Source: JBIOHJ01 sp044448905 (GTDB taxonomy: Bacteria; Bacteroidota; Bacteroidia; AKYH767-A; OLB10). From it: a stretch of 21,387 bases of DNA. Below, piece by piece: positions 12,933-21,387 of this stretch. The stretch is taken from the NCBI GenBank assembly GCA_044448905.1, contig JBIOHJ010000052.1:1-21387 (forward strand). Direction: 5' to 3'. The notes beneath the pieces are model-generated. The model searched no databases. It was not told the origin of the DNA and was given only the letters and a program-made list of their open reading frames with translations. How positions within the stretch are numbered: the stretch's first letter is position 1; each line of letters begins with the position of its first letter. The translations under genes and the position numbers were made by a program.

Positions 12933-13793
12933 CTAATCCATTATTTTTAATAAATATTCGCCATACCCGCTTTTAACTAACGGTTTGGCTAACTCGTTTA
13001 ATTGTTGTCGTGAAATATATCCCATGCGGAAAGCAACTTCTTCAATGCAGCCCACTTTTAGCCCCTGCCTTTCTTCAATTACCTGTACGAACTGTGAAGC
13101 CTGCATCAGCGAAGCAAATGTTCCGGTATCGAGCCACGCTGTTCCTCGTCCCAGTATTCCCACCTTTAGCTTTCCCTGTTTTAAATATTCCTTATTTAAA
13201 TCGGTAATTTCATATTCTCCACGGGCACCGGGTTTTAAATTCTTTGCCATTTCCACTACATGATTATCGTAAAAATACAAACCCGGTACTGCATACCTTG
13301 ATTTCGGATGTTGCGGTTTCTCTTCAATGGAAATTACTGTTTTATTATGATCAAACTCAACCACTCCATACCGTTCGGGATCGGAGACATGGTAAGCAAA
13401 TACTACTCCTCCATCGGGATTATTATTTTGCTGAAGCAGGGATTGAATTCCGGCACCATAAAAAATATTATCACCAAGTACTAAAGCAACCTTTTCTTTC
13501 CCGATAAATTTTTCGCCAATTACAAATGCCTGCGCCAGGCCGTTAGGAACGGCCTGCTCAGCATATTCAAAACGACATCCTAAATTTTTTCCGTCACCGA
13601 GTAATTTTTTAAAATGCGGAAGGTCGTGAGGTGTGGAAATGATCAGGATTTCTTTAATGCCTGACATCATCAGCACCGAAAGCGGGTAATAAATCATTGG
13701 CTTATCGTAAACCGGCATGAGTTGTTTACTTAATGCAAGTGTTAACGGGTGAAGCCGGGTACCGGAACCGCCTGCTAGAATTATTCCTTTCAT
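12933..13793 (-). CDS. rfbA: Glucose-1-phosphate thymidylyltransferase
   Basis: The 286-aa enzyme joins glucose-1-phosphate and dTTP to give dTDP-glucose and pyrophosphate, the first step of dTDP-sugar synthesis. The signature GGSGTRLHPLT (8-18) is followed by SKQLMPVYDKPMIYYP (22-37), the metal-site LGDNIFYG (106-113), EEKP (157-160), GARGEYEITDLN and GTAWLDTGT. Length and motifs match RmlA/RfbA closely. Its ATG overlaps the TGA of the RND transporter gene (ATGA), so translation is probably coupled. The epimerase gene follows after 13 bp. The dehydratase and other rml genes are not in the window and must lie elsewhere if dTDP-rhamnose is the product. Confidence 0.95.
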   Translation of the reverse strand: MKGIILAGGSGTRLHPLTLALSKQLMPVYDKPMIYYPLSVLMMSGIKEILIISTPHDLPHFKKLLGDGKNLGCRFEYAEQAVPNGLAQAFVIGEKFIGKEKVALVLGDNIFYGAGIQSLLQQNNNPDGGVVFAYHVSDPERYGVVEFDHNKTVISIEEKPQHPKSRYAVPGLYFYDNHVVEMAKNLKPGARGEYEITDLNKEYLKQGKLKVGILGRGTAWLDTGTFASLMQASQFVQVIEERQGLKVGCIEEVAFRMGYISRQQLNELAKPLVKSGYGEYLLKIMD

Positions 13794-16246
13794 AGTTTAT
13801 CTGGTAAGCTGTGTGTTTCTTCAGTTTTTCGTATTTCAAGCTTACTAAGATCAATGTCTTCATCCTCATCAACAAGGACAATAAGCGAATCCTCCATCAA
13901 CACACGCGATTGTTTGAATTTTTCAAGTGAAAGCAGGATACATGGCAAGAGCACGAAATTGGTAATCAGCGAAAAAAGGAGCGTGGTGGAAATAAGAATA
14001 CCCAACGCTACTGTTCCGCCAAAGCTTGATACTGCGAAAATAGCAAAACCGAAAAAAAGAATAATATTAGTGTACACCATGCTTAAGCCCAATTCGTGTA
14101 TTGTCCTTGATACAGCACCTGAAGGGTCTTTCCCTTTTACTTTCCTGAGCTGGTGCCGGTATTCAGTAAGAATGTAAATAGTTCCATCGGATGCAATTCC
14201 GAAAGCAATGCTGAAAATAAGTATAGTAGATGCTTTGAAATGAATATCCAGGAATCCCATAATTCCAGCCGTTATTACAAGCGGAATTAAACAAGGCAGT
14301 TTAGAAAGGAGGATGATAGCTATTGATTTGAAAAGCGCCATTCCGATAAGTACTATTAAAACGATAGCTATTAAAAGGCTTATAAATAAATGATGAAACA
14401 GGTAGTCGTTGCTTTTAAGAAATACAAGACTATGTCCGGTCATCATCACATTATATTTAAGACTATCATCCTCCCATTTGTTTTCATTCCTGTTGTAATT
14501 AAAAATAGTATCCATCCTGGGACGAATTTCAGCAACTAATTTTTTCATCTTTGATGAACCGATATCAGCGATCTGGAAGCTTACTCTTGTATATCGTTTG
14601 GAAGTATCAATAAAGGATATAAGTTTATTTTCTTTTCCCTTGACAGTGGAATTGTATTCAGATAATTTAGCAAGTTCGAGGCTTCCAGGAAGAATATAAT
14701 ATTTTGGATCCCCATCATTGTATGCCTGGTACGCGAACTTAAGCCCTTCAACTGCTGAAACCGGTTTTGAAAATTCAGGATACTTGGCCATCATTTTCTG
14801 AAAGGTCTTTATTTTATATAATGTTCGACCGTTATTGCTGAAAACTCCGTTTGGTTTTTTAGTGTCCACATTAATTTCAAATGGAAGCACTCCTTGAAAA
14901 TTGCTTTCAAAAAATCTCAAATCGGTGTAAATGCGATCTTTTTTCGGAAGATCATCAACTACATATCCTGTCACGTTTATTTTTATCATTCCAAAAACTG
15001 AAATTACAACAAGAATAGAAACAATAATGTAAATTAATGTACGCTTCCGGTGCACAACATAATCAACCGTGTCAAGCAGATTGTTGATCCATTTACTCTC
15101 CAGGTGTCTTCGATATTTGGGTGGTGGTGGTTTCAGGAAACTATAAATGATGGGTAACAATATATGTGCAATCACATAAGTGGACATAACATTAATTGCC
15201 GCTATAATACCAAATTCAACAAGCAGGGTGCTATTCGTGAAAAAGAAAACACCAAAACCAATAGCAGTAGTAATATTTGCAAGAAAATTGGAAAGTGACA
15301 CTTTGTGTATGGTCACTGTGAGGGCTTTAATTTTATTACCATGTTTTCCTAACTCTTCCTGGTATTTATTAATTATGAAAATACAGTTGGGCACTCCAAT
15401 TACCATTATTAGCGGTGGTATCAAGCCTGAAAGAATTGTAATCTGATAACCCATCAACACAATGGTACCAATGGAAATGGTGACACCCACAAGGCAAACG
15501 ATAATCGAAAAGAATACAGCATAAAATGAACGGAAAAGAATAAGCAGGATAATAGCAGTTACTACAATTGCCAAAATCATAAAGAGCATCATTTCACTTG
15601 CTACTTTCTTCATAAAGTGCGTTCGTATGTAAGGCATTCCCGAATAGTGCACTTTCACATTACTGTCTGTTGAAAATTTTTCAACAAGTGTTTCTATCTG
15701 CTGAACAATAAAGATGCGATCTCTCGAATCAAGTTCTTTTTTTTGAAAAGTGACCGCCATCAGCGTGGCTCCGGTTTCTTTGTTATAGGCAAGCCCTTCA
15801 TAGAAAGGAAGCGATATAATTACCTTCTTAATACTGTCGAGTTCACTTTGCGTTCCTGGTTTTTGACTGAAAACAGGAACCAAATCAAACTTATGTTTCT
15901 CATCGTTGCGTTTAAGCTGGTACAAATTGGTTACCGATAAAACATCCTGTATACCCTGTATTTTTTTTATTTCCCTCGTAAGGTCATACCAGCCATTAAA
16001 TTTTTTCAATTCAAATAAATTCTTATCCAGGAAACCAATCACCAGCACATTGCCGTCTTCACCATAAAGTTCTTTAAATTTAACATAGTCCAGAAATACC
16101 GGATCATCTGCCGGCAATGTGCGGGCGTAGGTATAAGAAAGTTGGATTTTAGTTCCTTCATACCCGAAAAAAATCGTAAGAATTGTCATTGCAATCAGCA
16201 ATGGAATACGGTTACGAAGTATAAAGCGCGAAACGAATAAAAACAT
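13790..16246 (-). CDS. RND/MMPL family lipid-type exporter
   Basis: The 818-aa inner-membrane protein has the RND layout: TM1 (about 12-30), a periplasmic domain (about 31-215), TM2-6 (about 216-370), TM7 (about 404-422), a second periplasmic domain (to about 635), TM8-12 and an acidic cytoplasmic tail (VDEDEDIDLSKLE). It is shorter than multidrug RND pumps and fits the MMPL/HAE3-type group, whose known members move lipids such as hopanoids or mycolates. In the first half, the place of the proton-relay Asp is Asn287 (IGVPNCIFIINKY). The second half keeps Asp687 (IASDGTIYILTEY). It opens the operon with rfbA, an epimerase gene and a prenyl synthase gene, so a lipid or glycolipid cargo is plausible but unproven. 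sucA lies 86 bp upstream on the same strand. Confidence 0.85.
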   Translation of the reverse strand: MFLFVSRFILRNRIPLLIAMTILTIFFGYEGTKIQLSYTYARTLPADDPVFLDYVKFKELYGEDGNVLVIGFLDKNLFELKKFNGWYDLTREIKKIQGIQDVLSVTNLYQLKRNDEKHKFDLVPVFSQKPGTQSELDSIKKVIISLPFYEGLAYNKETGATLMAVTFQKKELDSRDRIFIVQQIETLVEKFSTDSNVKVHYSGMPYIRTHFMKKVASEMMLFMILAIVVTAIILLILFRSFYAVFFSIIVCLVGVTISIGTIVLMGYQITILSGLIPPLIMVIGVPNCIFIINKYQEELGKHGNKIKALTVTIHKVSLSNFLANITTAIGFGVFFFTNSTLLVEFGIIAAINVMSTYVIAHILLPIIYSFLKPPPPKYRRHLESKWINNLLDTVDYVVHRKRTLIYIIVSILVVISVFGMIKINVTGYVVDDLPKKDRIYTDLRFFESNFQGVLPFEINVDTKKPNGVFSNNGRTLYKIKTFQKMMAKYPEFSKPVSAVEGLKFAYQAYNDGDPKYYILPGSLELAKLSEYNSTVKGKENKLISFIDTSKRYTRVSFQIADIGSSKMKKLVAEIRPRMDTIFNYNRNENKWEDDSLKYNVMMTGHSLVFLKSNDYLFHHLFISLLIAIVLIVLIGMALFKSIAIILLSKLPCLIPLVITAGIMGFLDIHFKASTILIFSIAFGIASDGTIYILTEYRHQLRKVKGKDPSGAVSRTIHELGLSMVYTNIILFFGFAIFAVSSFGGTVALGILISTTLLFSLITNFVLLPCILLSLEKFKQSRVLMEDSLIVLVDEDEDIDLSKLEIRKTEETHSLPDKL

Positions 16247-16318
16247 AATTACCTGTAAGCGGGTAAAGGTAATAAAAAGAGCCCCTCCAGCCCTCCCCGA
16301 AGTGGCTTTTAAATCGGA

Positions 16319-16334
16319 GAATTACAAGTAATTC
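16319..16334. repeat. Palindrome at the sucA stop codon
   Basis: GAATTAC-AA-GTAATTC has perfect 7-bp arms and overlaps the sucA TGA (16333-16335). It could form a small hairpin at the transcript end, but no T-run follows directly. The rest of 16247-16318 carries a CCCTCC-rich stretch with no clear terminator. Confidence 0.4.
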
Positions 16335-19065
16335 AGCTCATGGTAAGTTCAGTATCAAAAGCTTTTTTAATAATTGCCTGCTGCTCCTTTTCGTGCTGCT
16401 TGTACGAGCCGGTGGCAGGGCTTGCGCTTTCAGGTCGTGATATTAATTTAATGTTTTTTCCTAATACAGAAGTTCGCTTCAGGTAGCTCCATGCTCCCAT
16501 GTTTTCAGGCTCTTCCTGTACCCACAAATACTCACCAGCATTTTTATATCGGGAAAAAATATTTTTAATTTGATCATCAGGAAAAGGATAAAGTTGTTCG
16601 ATGCGAACAATTGCAATAGCATCTATTTTATTTTTTGACTTTTCTTCGAGCAGGTCGTAATAAATTTTTCCGGAACAAAAAATAATACGATAAATTTTAC
16701 TTGCATCCGGGTTTACATCATCAATAACTTCTTTAAAACCCCCTTCAGTAAACTCATTAAGGGCTGAAATACATTTGGGATGCCGCAATAAGCTTTTCGG
16801 TGTTAACATAACCAGCGGCTTGCGAAACGGACGATGAAGCTGCCTGCGCAACACATGAAAAAAATTTGCCGGTGTGGTACAGTTTACAACTTGCATATTG
16901 TAATTTGCGCACAATGTTAAAAACCGTTCAATGCGCGCACTCGAATGTTCTGCTCCCTGTCCTTCGTAACCATGAGGCAACAGTAAAACCAATCCGTTCA
17001 TACGGTTCCATTTATCTTCGGCAGTGCTCAGGTACTGGTCAACTATTATTTGCGCTCCATTAATAAAATCGCCAAACTGCGCTTCCCATACAACAAGAGA
17101 GTTGGGTGATGCCAGGCCATAACCAAACTCAAAACCTAACGCAGCATATTCCGAAAGCAGCGAATTATAAATATTGAATTTAGCCTGTGAAGCACTGATA
17201 TACTGAAGCGGAATATATATTTCTTCTGAATCCTCAATAGTAATAACAGCATGGCGGTGCGAAAAAGTTCCGCGCTCAGTATCCTGCCCGCTGATGCGAA
17301 CAGCAAAAGCTTCCTGAACGAGTGTACCATACGCCAGCAATTCTGCCATTGCCCAATCTAATCTGCCATCGCCTTCAAGCATTTTTTTTCTTTCGGCAAA
17401 CAAACGCACAGTTTTATTAAAGAATTTTTTTCCTTCAGGGAGTTGTGTAATTTTATTTCCTGTTTCGATTAGTATTTGTTTTGATACGCCTGAGTCAGGT
17501 GATTTATTAAAGTCTTCAGGCTTTGCAATCCGCAATCCTTTCCAGCTACCAGTAAGATCATCCAAAACTTTCTTTTTCTTTTCCTGCTTTGCAGTGTCTA
17601 AGCTTCGCTGCAGCATTTCGCGAAAGGATTTTTCCATTTCTTTAACAAGACCGGCTTCCACATCACCCTGCGACAACAGTTTCTGGTTGTAAATTTCTCT
17701 TGCGTTGGGATGTTCAGCAATGGCTTTATAGAGCAATGGCTGCGTGAAGCGTGGTTCGTCACCCTCATTATGCCCGTATTTACGATACCCCAGGATATCA
17801 ATAAACACATCGCGGTGAAATTTTTGCCTGTACTCCATAGCAAGCCTCACCGTGTAAACCAATGCTTCCACATCATCGGCATTCACATGAAAAACCGGTG
17901 ACAGGGTAACTTTGGCAACATCAGTGCAATACGTGCTCGAACGGGCATCCATATAGTTAGTGGTAAACCCGATTTGATTATTCAGGATAAGATGAATAGT
18001 GCCACCGGTACGGTAACCCTTAAGCAGCGACATCTGAATAACTTCATAAACAATTCCCTGACCTGCAATTGCCGCATCGCCATGAATGAGGATGGGAGCA
18101 ATCATATTTTCGTTTCCTCCCGAAGTATTGTCAATTTTTGCACGAATAACCCCCTGCACTATAGCATCAACGGCTTCGAGGTGCGATGGATTGGGAGTGA
18201 CGCTTAAATGAATTTTTTTTCCGGAAGCAGTCGTTACATCACTCGAAAAACCGAGGTGGTATTTTACATCGCCTGCAAAAAGATTGTCTTCGTATTCAAC
18301 ACCTTCAAACTCTGTAAAAATTTCTTCATTCGATTTCCCCAGTGTATTTGCAAGAACATTAAGCCGCCCACGGTGAGCCATCCCGATAACAAATTCTTTT
18401 ATACCAAGCTCCGCACCGGTTTCAATTACCGAATCCAGGGCAGGAATTAAGGTTTCACAACCTTCGAGAGAAAATCTTTTTTGACCGGCAAATTTGGTAT
18501 GGATAAAATTTTCAAACGCGACCGCTTCATTTAATTTCTGAAGGATTCTTTTTTTTTCTTCAACTGTGAATACCGCTGTATTTTTGCTGCCCTCCATTTT
18601 TTTTTCGAGCCAGCTGACCACTTCGGGTTTGCGGATGTAACGGTACTCAGCGCCAATGGATGCGCAATACGTTTGCCGGAGGTAAGAAATAATAACGCTC
18701 AGCTTCGCGGGACCGATTCCTATTTCGGTTCCAGCCTGGAAAACGGTATTAAAATCTTTTTCTGTTAATCCGAAATTTTCAGGATCAAGAGTTGGAAAAT
18801 ATTTTCTCCGTTCGCGCACCGGGTTGGTATGAGTAAACAAATGCCCGCGTACACGGTAGGCATTTATTAAGCTCATTACGCGAAATTCTTTTTGTAACTG
18901 GTCGGGGATAACTCCTCTTGCTTCACCAAAAGAAGTGCGGGCAAACTCAAGCCCTTCGAAAAATTTTCTCCAGCTTTCATCAACCGAGGAAGGGTCAGTG
19001 ATAAACTGCTGATACAAATTTTCAATAGCTGCCGGATCGAGATTGCCTAAATAAGTGTTATCCAT
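16333..19065 (-). CDS. sucA: 2-oxoglutarate dehydrogenase E1 component
   Basis: The 910-aa thiamine-diphosphate enzyme decarboxylates 2-oxoglutarate in the TCA cycle and passes the succinyl group to the lipoyl E2. It opens with the usual E1o N-terminus (YLGNLDPAAIENLYQQF; SWRKFFEG at 31-38) and carries MAHRGRLNVLANTLGK (229-244). The diphosphate/Mg site is GDAAIAGQG (329-337) with LNNQIGFTT (361-369). Also visible are RKYGHNEGDEPRFTQP, SHRHAVI and the C-terminal QEEPENMGAWSY. Length is normal, with no E2-type fusion. It normally works with SucB and lipoamide dehydrogenase. SucB is not adjacent here: downstream is the RND operon, 86 bp away, and upstream is the SGNH lipoprotein gene. It starts at the ATG at 19065. 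Confidence 0.97.
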   Translation of the reverse strand: MDNTYLGNLDPAAIENLYQQFITDPSSVDESWRKFFEGLEFARTSFGEARGVIPDQLQKEFRVMSLINAYRVRGHLFTHTNPVRERRKYFPTLDPENFGLTEKDFNTVFQAGTEIGIGPAKLSVIISYLRQTYCASIGAEYRYIRKPEVVSWLEKKMEGSKNTAVFTVEEKKRILQKLNEAVAFENFIHTKFAGQKRFSLEGCETLIPALDSVIETGAELGIKEFVIGMAHRGRLNVLANTLGKSNEEIFTEFEGVEYEDNLFAGDVKYHLGFSSDVTTASGKKIHLSVTPNPSHLEAVDAIVQGVIRAKIDNTSGGNENMIAPILIHGDAAIAGQGIVYEVIQMSLLKGYRTGGTIHLILNNQIGFTTNYMDARSSTYCTDVAKVTLSPVFHVNADDVEALVYTVRLAMEYRQKFHRDVFIDILGYRKYGHNEGDEPRFTQPLLYKAIAEHPNAREIYNQKLLSQGDVEAGLVKEMEKSFREMLQRSLDTAKQEKKKKVLDDLTGSWKGLRIAKPEDFNKSPDSGVSKQILIETGNKITQLPEGKKFFNKTVRLFAERKKMLEGDGRLDWAMAELLAYGTLVQEAFAVRISGQDTERGTFSHRHAVITIEDSEEIYIPLQYISASQAKFNIYNSLLSEYAALGFEFGYGLASPNSLVVWEAQFGDFINGAQIIVDQYLSTAEDKWNRMNGLVLLLPHGYEGQGAEHSSARIERFLTLCANYNMQVVNCTTPANFFHVLRRQLHRPFRKPLVMLTPKSLLRHPKCISALNEFTEGGFKEVIDDVNPDASKIYRIIFCSGKIYYDLLEEKSKNKIDAIAIVRIEQLYPFPDDQIKNIFSRYKNAGEYLWVQEEPENMGAWSYLKRTSVLGKNIKLISRPESASPATGSYKQHEKEQQAIIKKAFDTELTMS

Positions 19066-19136
19066 TTATGATAAAAAAAACAAAAATATCATTAAATGAG
19101 GAGACCATTAAAATTTTAAAAGAGTAAAAAAATAAT

Positions 19137-20471
19137 TTACGGAAGCTTTATCCCAGGGTATGAATTGGGGTCTACTTCATGTAGAGAGGCTCCGTATTTA
19201 TCATTGATAGCCCTGATAAATTCGTTTGCAATCAAGGCATATCCCTGCGGATTGGGTTGAAGCCCATCAAGAGAAAAAGCTTTCCCTGTAATGAATTCGG
19301 AATTAAAATTCACCCCGTTAACAATTATTCCCTGGCTTAGCCGTTTGAAAAAATCATAAAGGTTAATAAAAGCCAGGTCATTTTGCGATGCGGTTGTTTC
19401 AAGCTTGGAATTGTAATTAAAAATATTTTGCCGGATGTAACTTAATTCAGCAAGGTCCAAAACATGTTTATCTTCAAATGCCCAGGGCATATTTGAATTG
19501 TTAACAGAACCATAGCCATTACACAGGTCATTAGAAGGAATATTAAATAAAACCAATTCGCCCTCTTTCAATTGCCGTAAACCGCTTGGAAGGCTTGTTG
19601 CATCTTCAACAATATAAGGATTATTGCCTTCCTTGAAAACGATAGATGTGTTAATGGCTGAAAAAATTGAATTTAAATTTTGAGCCTCTGCTGCGCTTAA
19701 AACCAAACCATCGTAACGAATCTTATTGAAAAATGCGAAATCGGAAACATCCGGAATGTTTGTAATTGCTCCTTTAGCTCCTCCTGAAACAAGTTTACTG
19801 ATTACATCATCTACATTGGCACTAAAATTTGCTAATGATGTAATGGTATCATCGGGCAGGTCTTCACCACCCCGCTTTGCGAATGAAAAGATATCTTCAA
19901 TTCCTATCACTAATGTGAAGAATGTAGGATCTAAAGCAGTAGCTTCACTTAATAAAGATGACCCTCCGGGATTACTGGCAAAGCGGGCATAAAATCTATT
20001 GACAAAAAACTGGTCATTAAATTCGCCTGAAAGCATTCCGGGAACTCCAAGATTATTAAACGGGCCCTGGCTTGCAACAGAGGTGTTAAGTATTGATTGG
20101 TTTGCCGATGAAGCAGCATAAGGCATAAGGTATCCCATTGTTCCGTCACAAAGAATACCGTATGTTAGGACAAGCTTAGTATTGTAATAATCCAATCCAA
20201 TTCCGTTATCATCATTTACCAATGGTTGTTTAAACGTACCGCCACCGGCTTCGGAAAAAACTTTTGCAAGCATAGAGGGAAATGAATTTTGTTGCCCTTC
20301 TGTATATAAAGCACCATCAGTATACCCGGAAGTAAATGAACTTCCCAAAGCAACATACCGGGTAAAATCGGCATCACCATGTGATGGAGCCGGTGAATCA
20401 ATTTCGTTTTTGCACGAACTGAAAATTGTTCCAAGGACAAATAAAATAAAGATATAACGGAGTGTTCTCAT
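19137..20471 (-). CDS. SGNH/GDSL-fold lipoprotein, probably inactive
   Basis: The 444-aa lipoprotein has a signal ending in FSSC (Cys20). Block I is YVALGSSFTSGYTDG, with the nucleophile Ser45 present. Block II is present (LGVPG, 141-145). Block III should read GNND or GxND but reads GIED (190-193), losing the oxyanion Asn. Block V should read DGxHP but reads DGLQPNPQGY: Asp402 is kept and the catalytic His is Gln405 (codon CAA). With Asn and His both replaced, hydrolysis is doubtful; a binding role is possible. Its ATG lies 1 nt after the stop of a FadL-type outer-membrane gene, so the two are co-translated. This FadL/SGNH-lipoprotein pairing is recurrent in Bacteroidota and suggests a joint role in lipid handling at the outer membrane. 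Confidence 0.85.
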   Translation of the reverse strand: MRTLRYIFILFVLGTIFSSCKNEIDSPAPSHGDADFTRYVALGSSFTSGYTDGALYTEGQQNSFPSMLAKVFSEAGGGTFKQPLVNDDNGIGLDYYNTKLVLTYGILCDGTMGYLMPYAASSANQSILNTSVASQGPFNNLGVPGMLSGEFNDQFFVNRFYARFASNPGGSSLLSEATALDPTFFTLVIGIEDIFSFAKRGGEDLPDDTITSLANFSANVDDVISKLVSGGAKGAITNIPDVSDFAFFNKIRYDGLVLSAAEAQNLNSIFSAINTSIVFKEGNNPYIVEDATSLPSGLRQLKEGELVLFNIPSNDLCNGYGSVNNSNMPWAFEDKHVLDLAELSYIRQNIFNYNSKLETTASQNDLAFINLYDFFKRLSQGIIVNGVNFNSEFITGKAFSLDGLQPNPQGYALIANEFIRAINDKYGASLHEVDPNSYPGIKLP

Positions 20472-20472
20472 T

Positions 20473-21387
20473 TTAGAAGTTGTAATTAAATCCTATTCCA
20501 ACTAAGTACTTTACTGTCTTATAGCTTCCTTTAAAATTTGTGGCAATGTCCTGAGCCTTTCGTTCAAAATAATTTTCAACTGTTATTACCATGTCAGCAC
20601 TCAGCTTATCGTTAAACTTATATCCCGCACCCAGTGAAAATGAAGTTTTATTGGCATCGGGAAATTCAGGAGTAACATGCTCAGTCGGGTACGGTGATTG
20701 CTCGTAAGCAAATCCTCCGCGCAAACTAAACTGGTCTGTAAAATCATATTGAACACCAAAGCGTCCTTCCAGGGTGTTATTTAATTGGGGTCCAGTATGC
20801 GATGAAAAAGATGAGTCAGAAAAAATAATATGAAGAGAATCCATTCGCGACCAGAAAGTATAATCAATCTGCAAAGTAGTGATTAGTGCATCAGTGAACT
20901 GGTAAGCCAAAGCACCTGAAACCGAAGCCGGAAATTTATATTCGCTCGTGAAAGAAGAAACCGAGGGATATTGATCGGATACGGAAGAGGGTATTCCGCT
21001 GAACGTGGCTGTTCCGTCTTTAATTTTATAATCCATCGGTGCACGGAAAGTTAACCCCGCTGAAGCCTCGTCATTGAATTTTGCAAACATGCTTGCAATA
21101 AAACCTCCGCATTTTCCACTACCTGTCCATTGAGTTGTTGCTTCACCGGTTGTGCCGGTTTCCGCAATTGCTTTGCGGGATTCATAATTTCCAAATCCAT
21201 AAACATAACCAATACCTATACCGAAGAAATCATTGAATTTGTAACTAACGGCTGGTTCAATAACATTTAAGCTGAAGCTTGACTCACGGGTAATAAACCG
21301 CCCTTCCCAATTATCATCCCATTTGGTAGAATAATTATACAGGCTGTAATAACCCAATCCTGCTGCCAGATGTTCATTAATTTTAAA
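20473..21387 (-). CDS. FadL/OmpP1-type outer-membrane protein (5' end outside window)
   Basis: About 304 C-terminal residues of a beta-barrel of the OmpP1/FadL/TodX family are present. The reading frame stays open to the right edge (FKINEHLAAGLGYYSLYNYS), so the N-terminus and signal peptide lie outside the window; an internal TTG at 21357 is not the start. Typical blocks are TKWDDNWEGRFITRESS, EPAVSYKFNDFFGIGIGYVY, SAGLTFRAPMDYKIKDG and ALAYQFTDALITTLQIDYTFWS. Alternating strands end in the aromatic NYNF, as for BAM substrates. Such proteins carry fatty acids or other hydrophobic compounds across the outer membrane. It is followed 1 nt later by the SGNH lipoprotein gene, pointing to a functional pair. 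The cargo is unknown. Confidence 0.88.
   Translation of the reverse strand, partial: FKINEHLAAGLGYYSLYNYSTKWDDNWEGRFITRESSFSLNVIEPAVSYKFNDFFGIGIGYVYGFGNYESRKAIAETGTTGEATTQWTGSGKCGGFIASMFAKFNDEASAGLTFRAPMDYKIKDGTATFSGIPSSVSDQYPSVSSFTSEYKFPASVSGALAYQFTDALITTLQIDYTFWSRMDSLHIIFSDSSFSSHTGPQLNNTLEGRFGVQYDFTDQFSLRGGFAYEQSPYPTEHVTPEFPDANKTSFSLGAGYKFNDKLSADMVITVENYFERKAQDIATNFKGSYKTVKYLVGIGFNYNF

Noticed and set aside
16270..16312. Terminator between sucA and the RND operon
   Set aside because: AAAAGAGCC and GGCTTTT can pair only with a bulge around a long loop, and the sequence after it is not clearly T-rich, so termination cannot be supported.

Overview
The window (about 21.4 kb, AT-rich, almost all genes on the minus strand) is chromosomal DNA of a member of the Bacteroidota. 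Three large exported proteins carry or appear to carry C-terminal type IX secretion (T9SS) sorting domains, several genes sit behind TAnnTTTG-type -7 boxes, and the FadL/SGNH-lipoprotein pair, the stand-alone fibronectin-III protein and SucA look like those of this phylum. No finer placement can be supported from the sequence. No rRNA, tRNA, CRISPR array, insertion sequence or transposase gene was seen.

Layout. 1-398 is the edge of a tandem array, period 246 bp, whose unit is a 43-codon ORF plus a 114-bp promoter-bearing spacer. 488-3856 holds a T9SS-sorted beta-propeller protein, an intradiol dioxygenase with a twin-arginine-like leader and a T9SS domain, its upstream ChrB-domain partner, and a small Lys-rich protein. 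3981-5768 is an accessory patch: a lipoprotein gene and a SMI1/KNR4 (SUKH) gene, each followed by the same 41-bp sequence and bounded by GTTAYC/GRTAAC core-like sites. One boundary is a 141-nt palindromic, attC-like structure. 5794-7463 holds repeated GGAACATTT boxes, a LuxR-type regulator without a receiver domain, an array of ten 21-bp mini-palindromes, a promoter with a perfect 16-bp palindrome, and a fibronectin-III protein. 7543-9825 holds a seven-repeat T9SS protein and a small secreted His/Cys-rich protein separated by a bidirectional terminator.

9899-10883 is an SdpR/SdpI-like pair (ArsR repressor plus DUF1648/SdpI membrane protein) with a good candidate operator over its promoter. 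10994-16246 is a tight four-gene operon (RND/MMPL transporter, rfbA, sugar-nucleotide epimerase, polyprenyl diphosphate synthase; spacings -4, 13 and 9 bp) that suggests surface glycolipid or polysaccharide work. Upstream of it lies sucA without a neighbouring sucB. The right edge is a coupled pair: a FadL-type outer-membrane protein (cut by the window) and an SGNH-fold lipoprotein that has lost two catalytic positions.

The most notable items are the 21-bp palindrome array, the cassette-like patch, the small-ORF tandem array at the left edge, and the apparently inactive SGNH lipoprotein.
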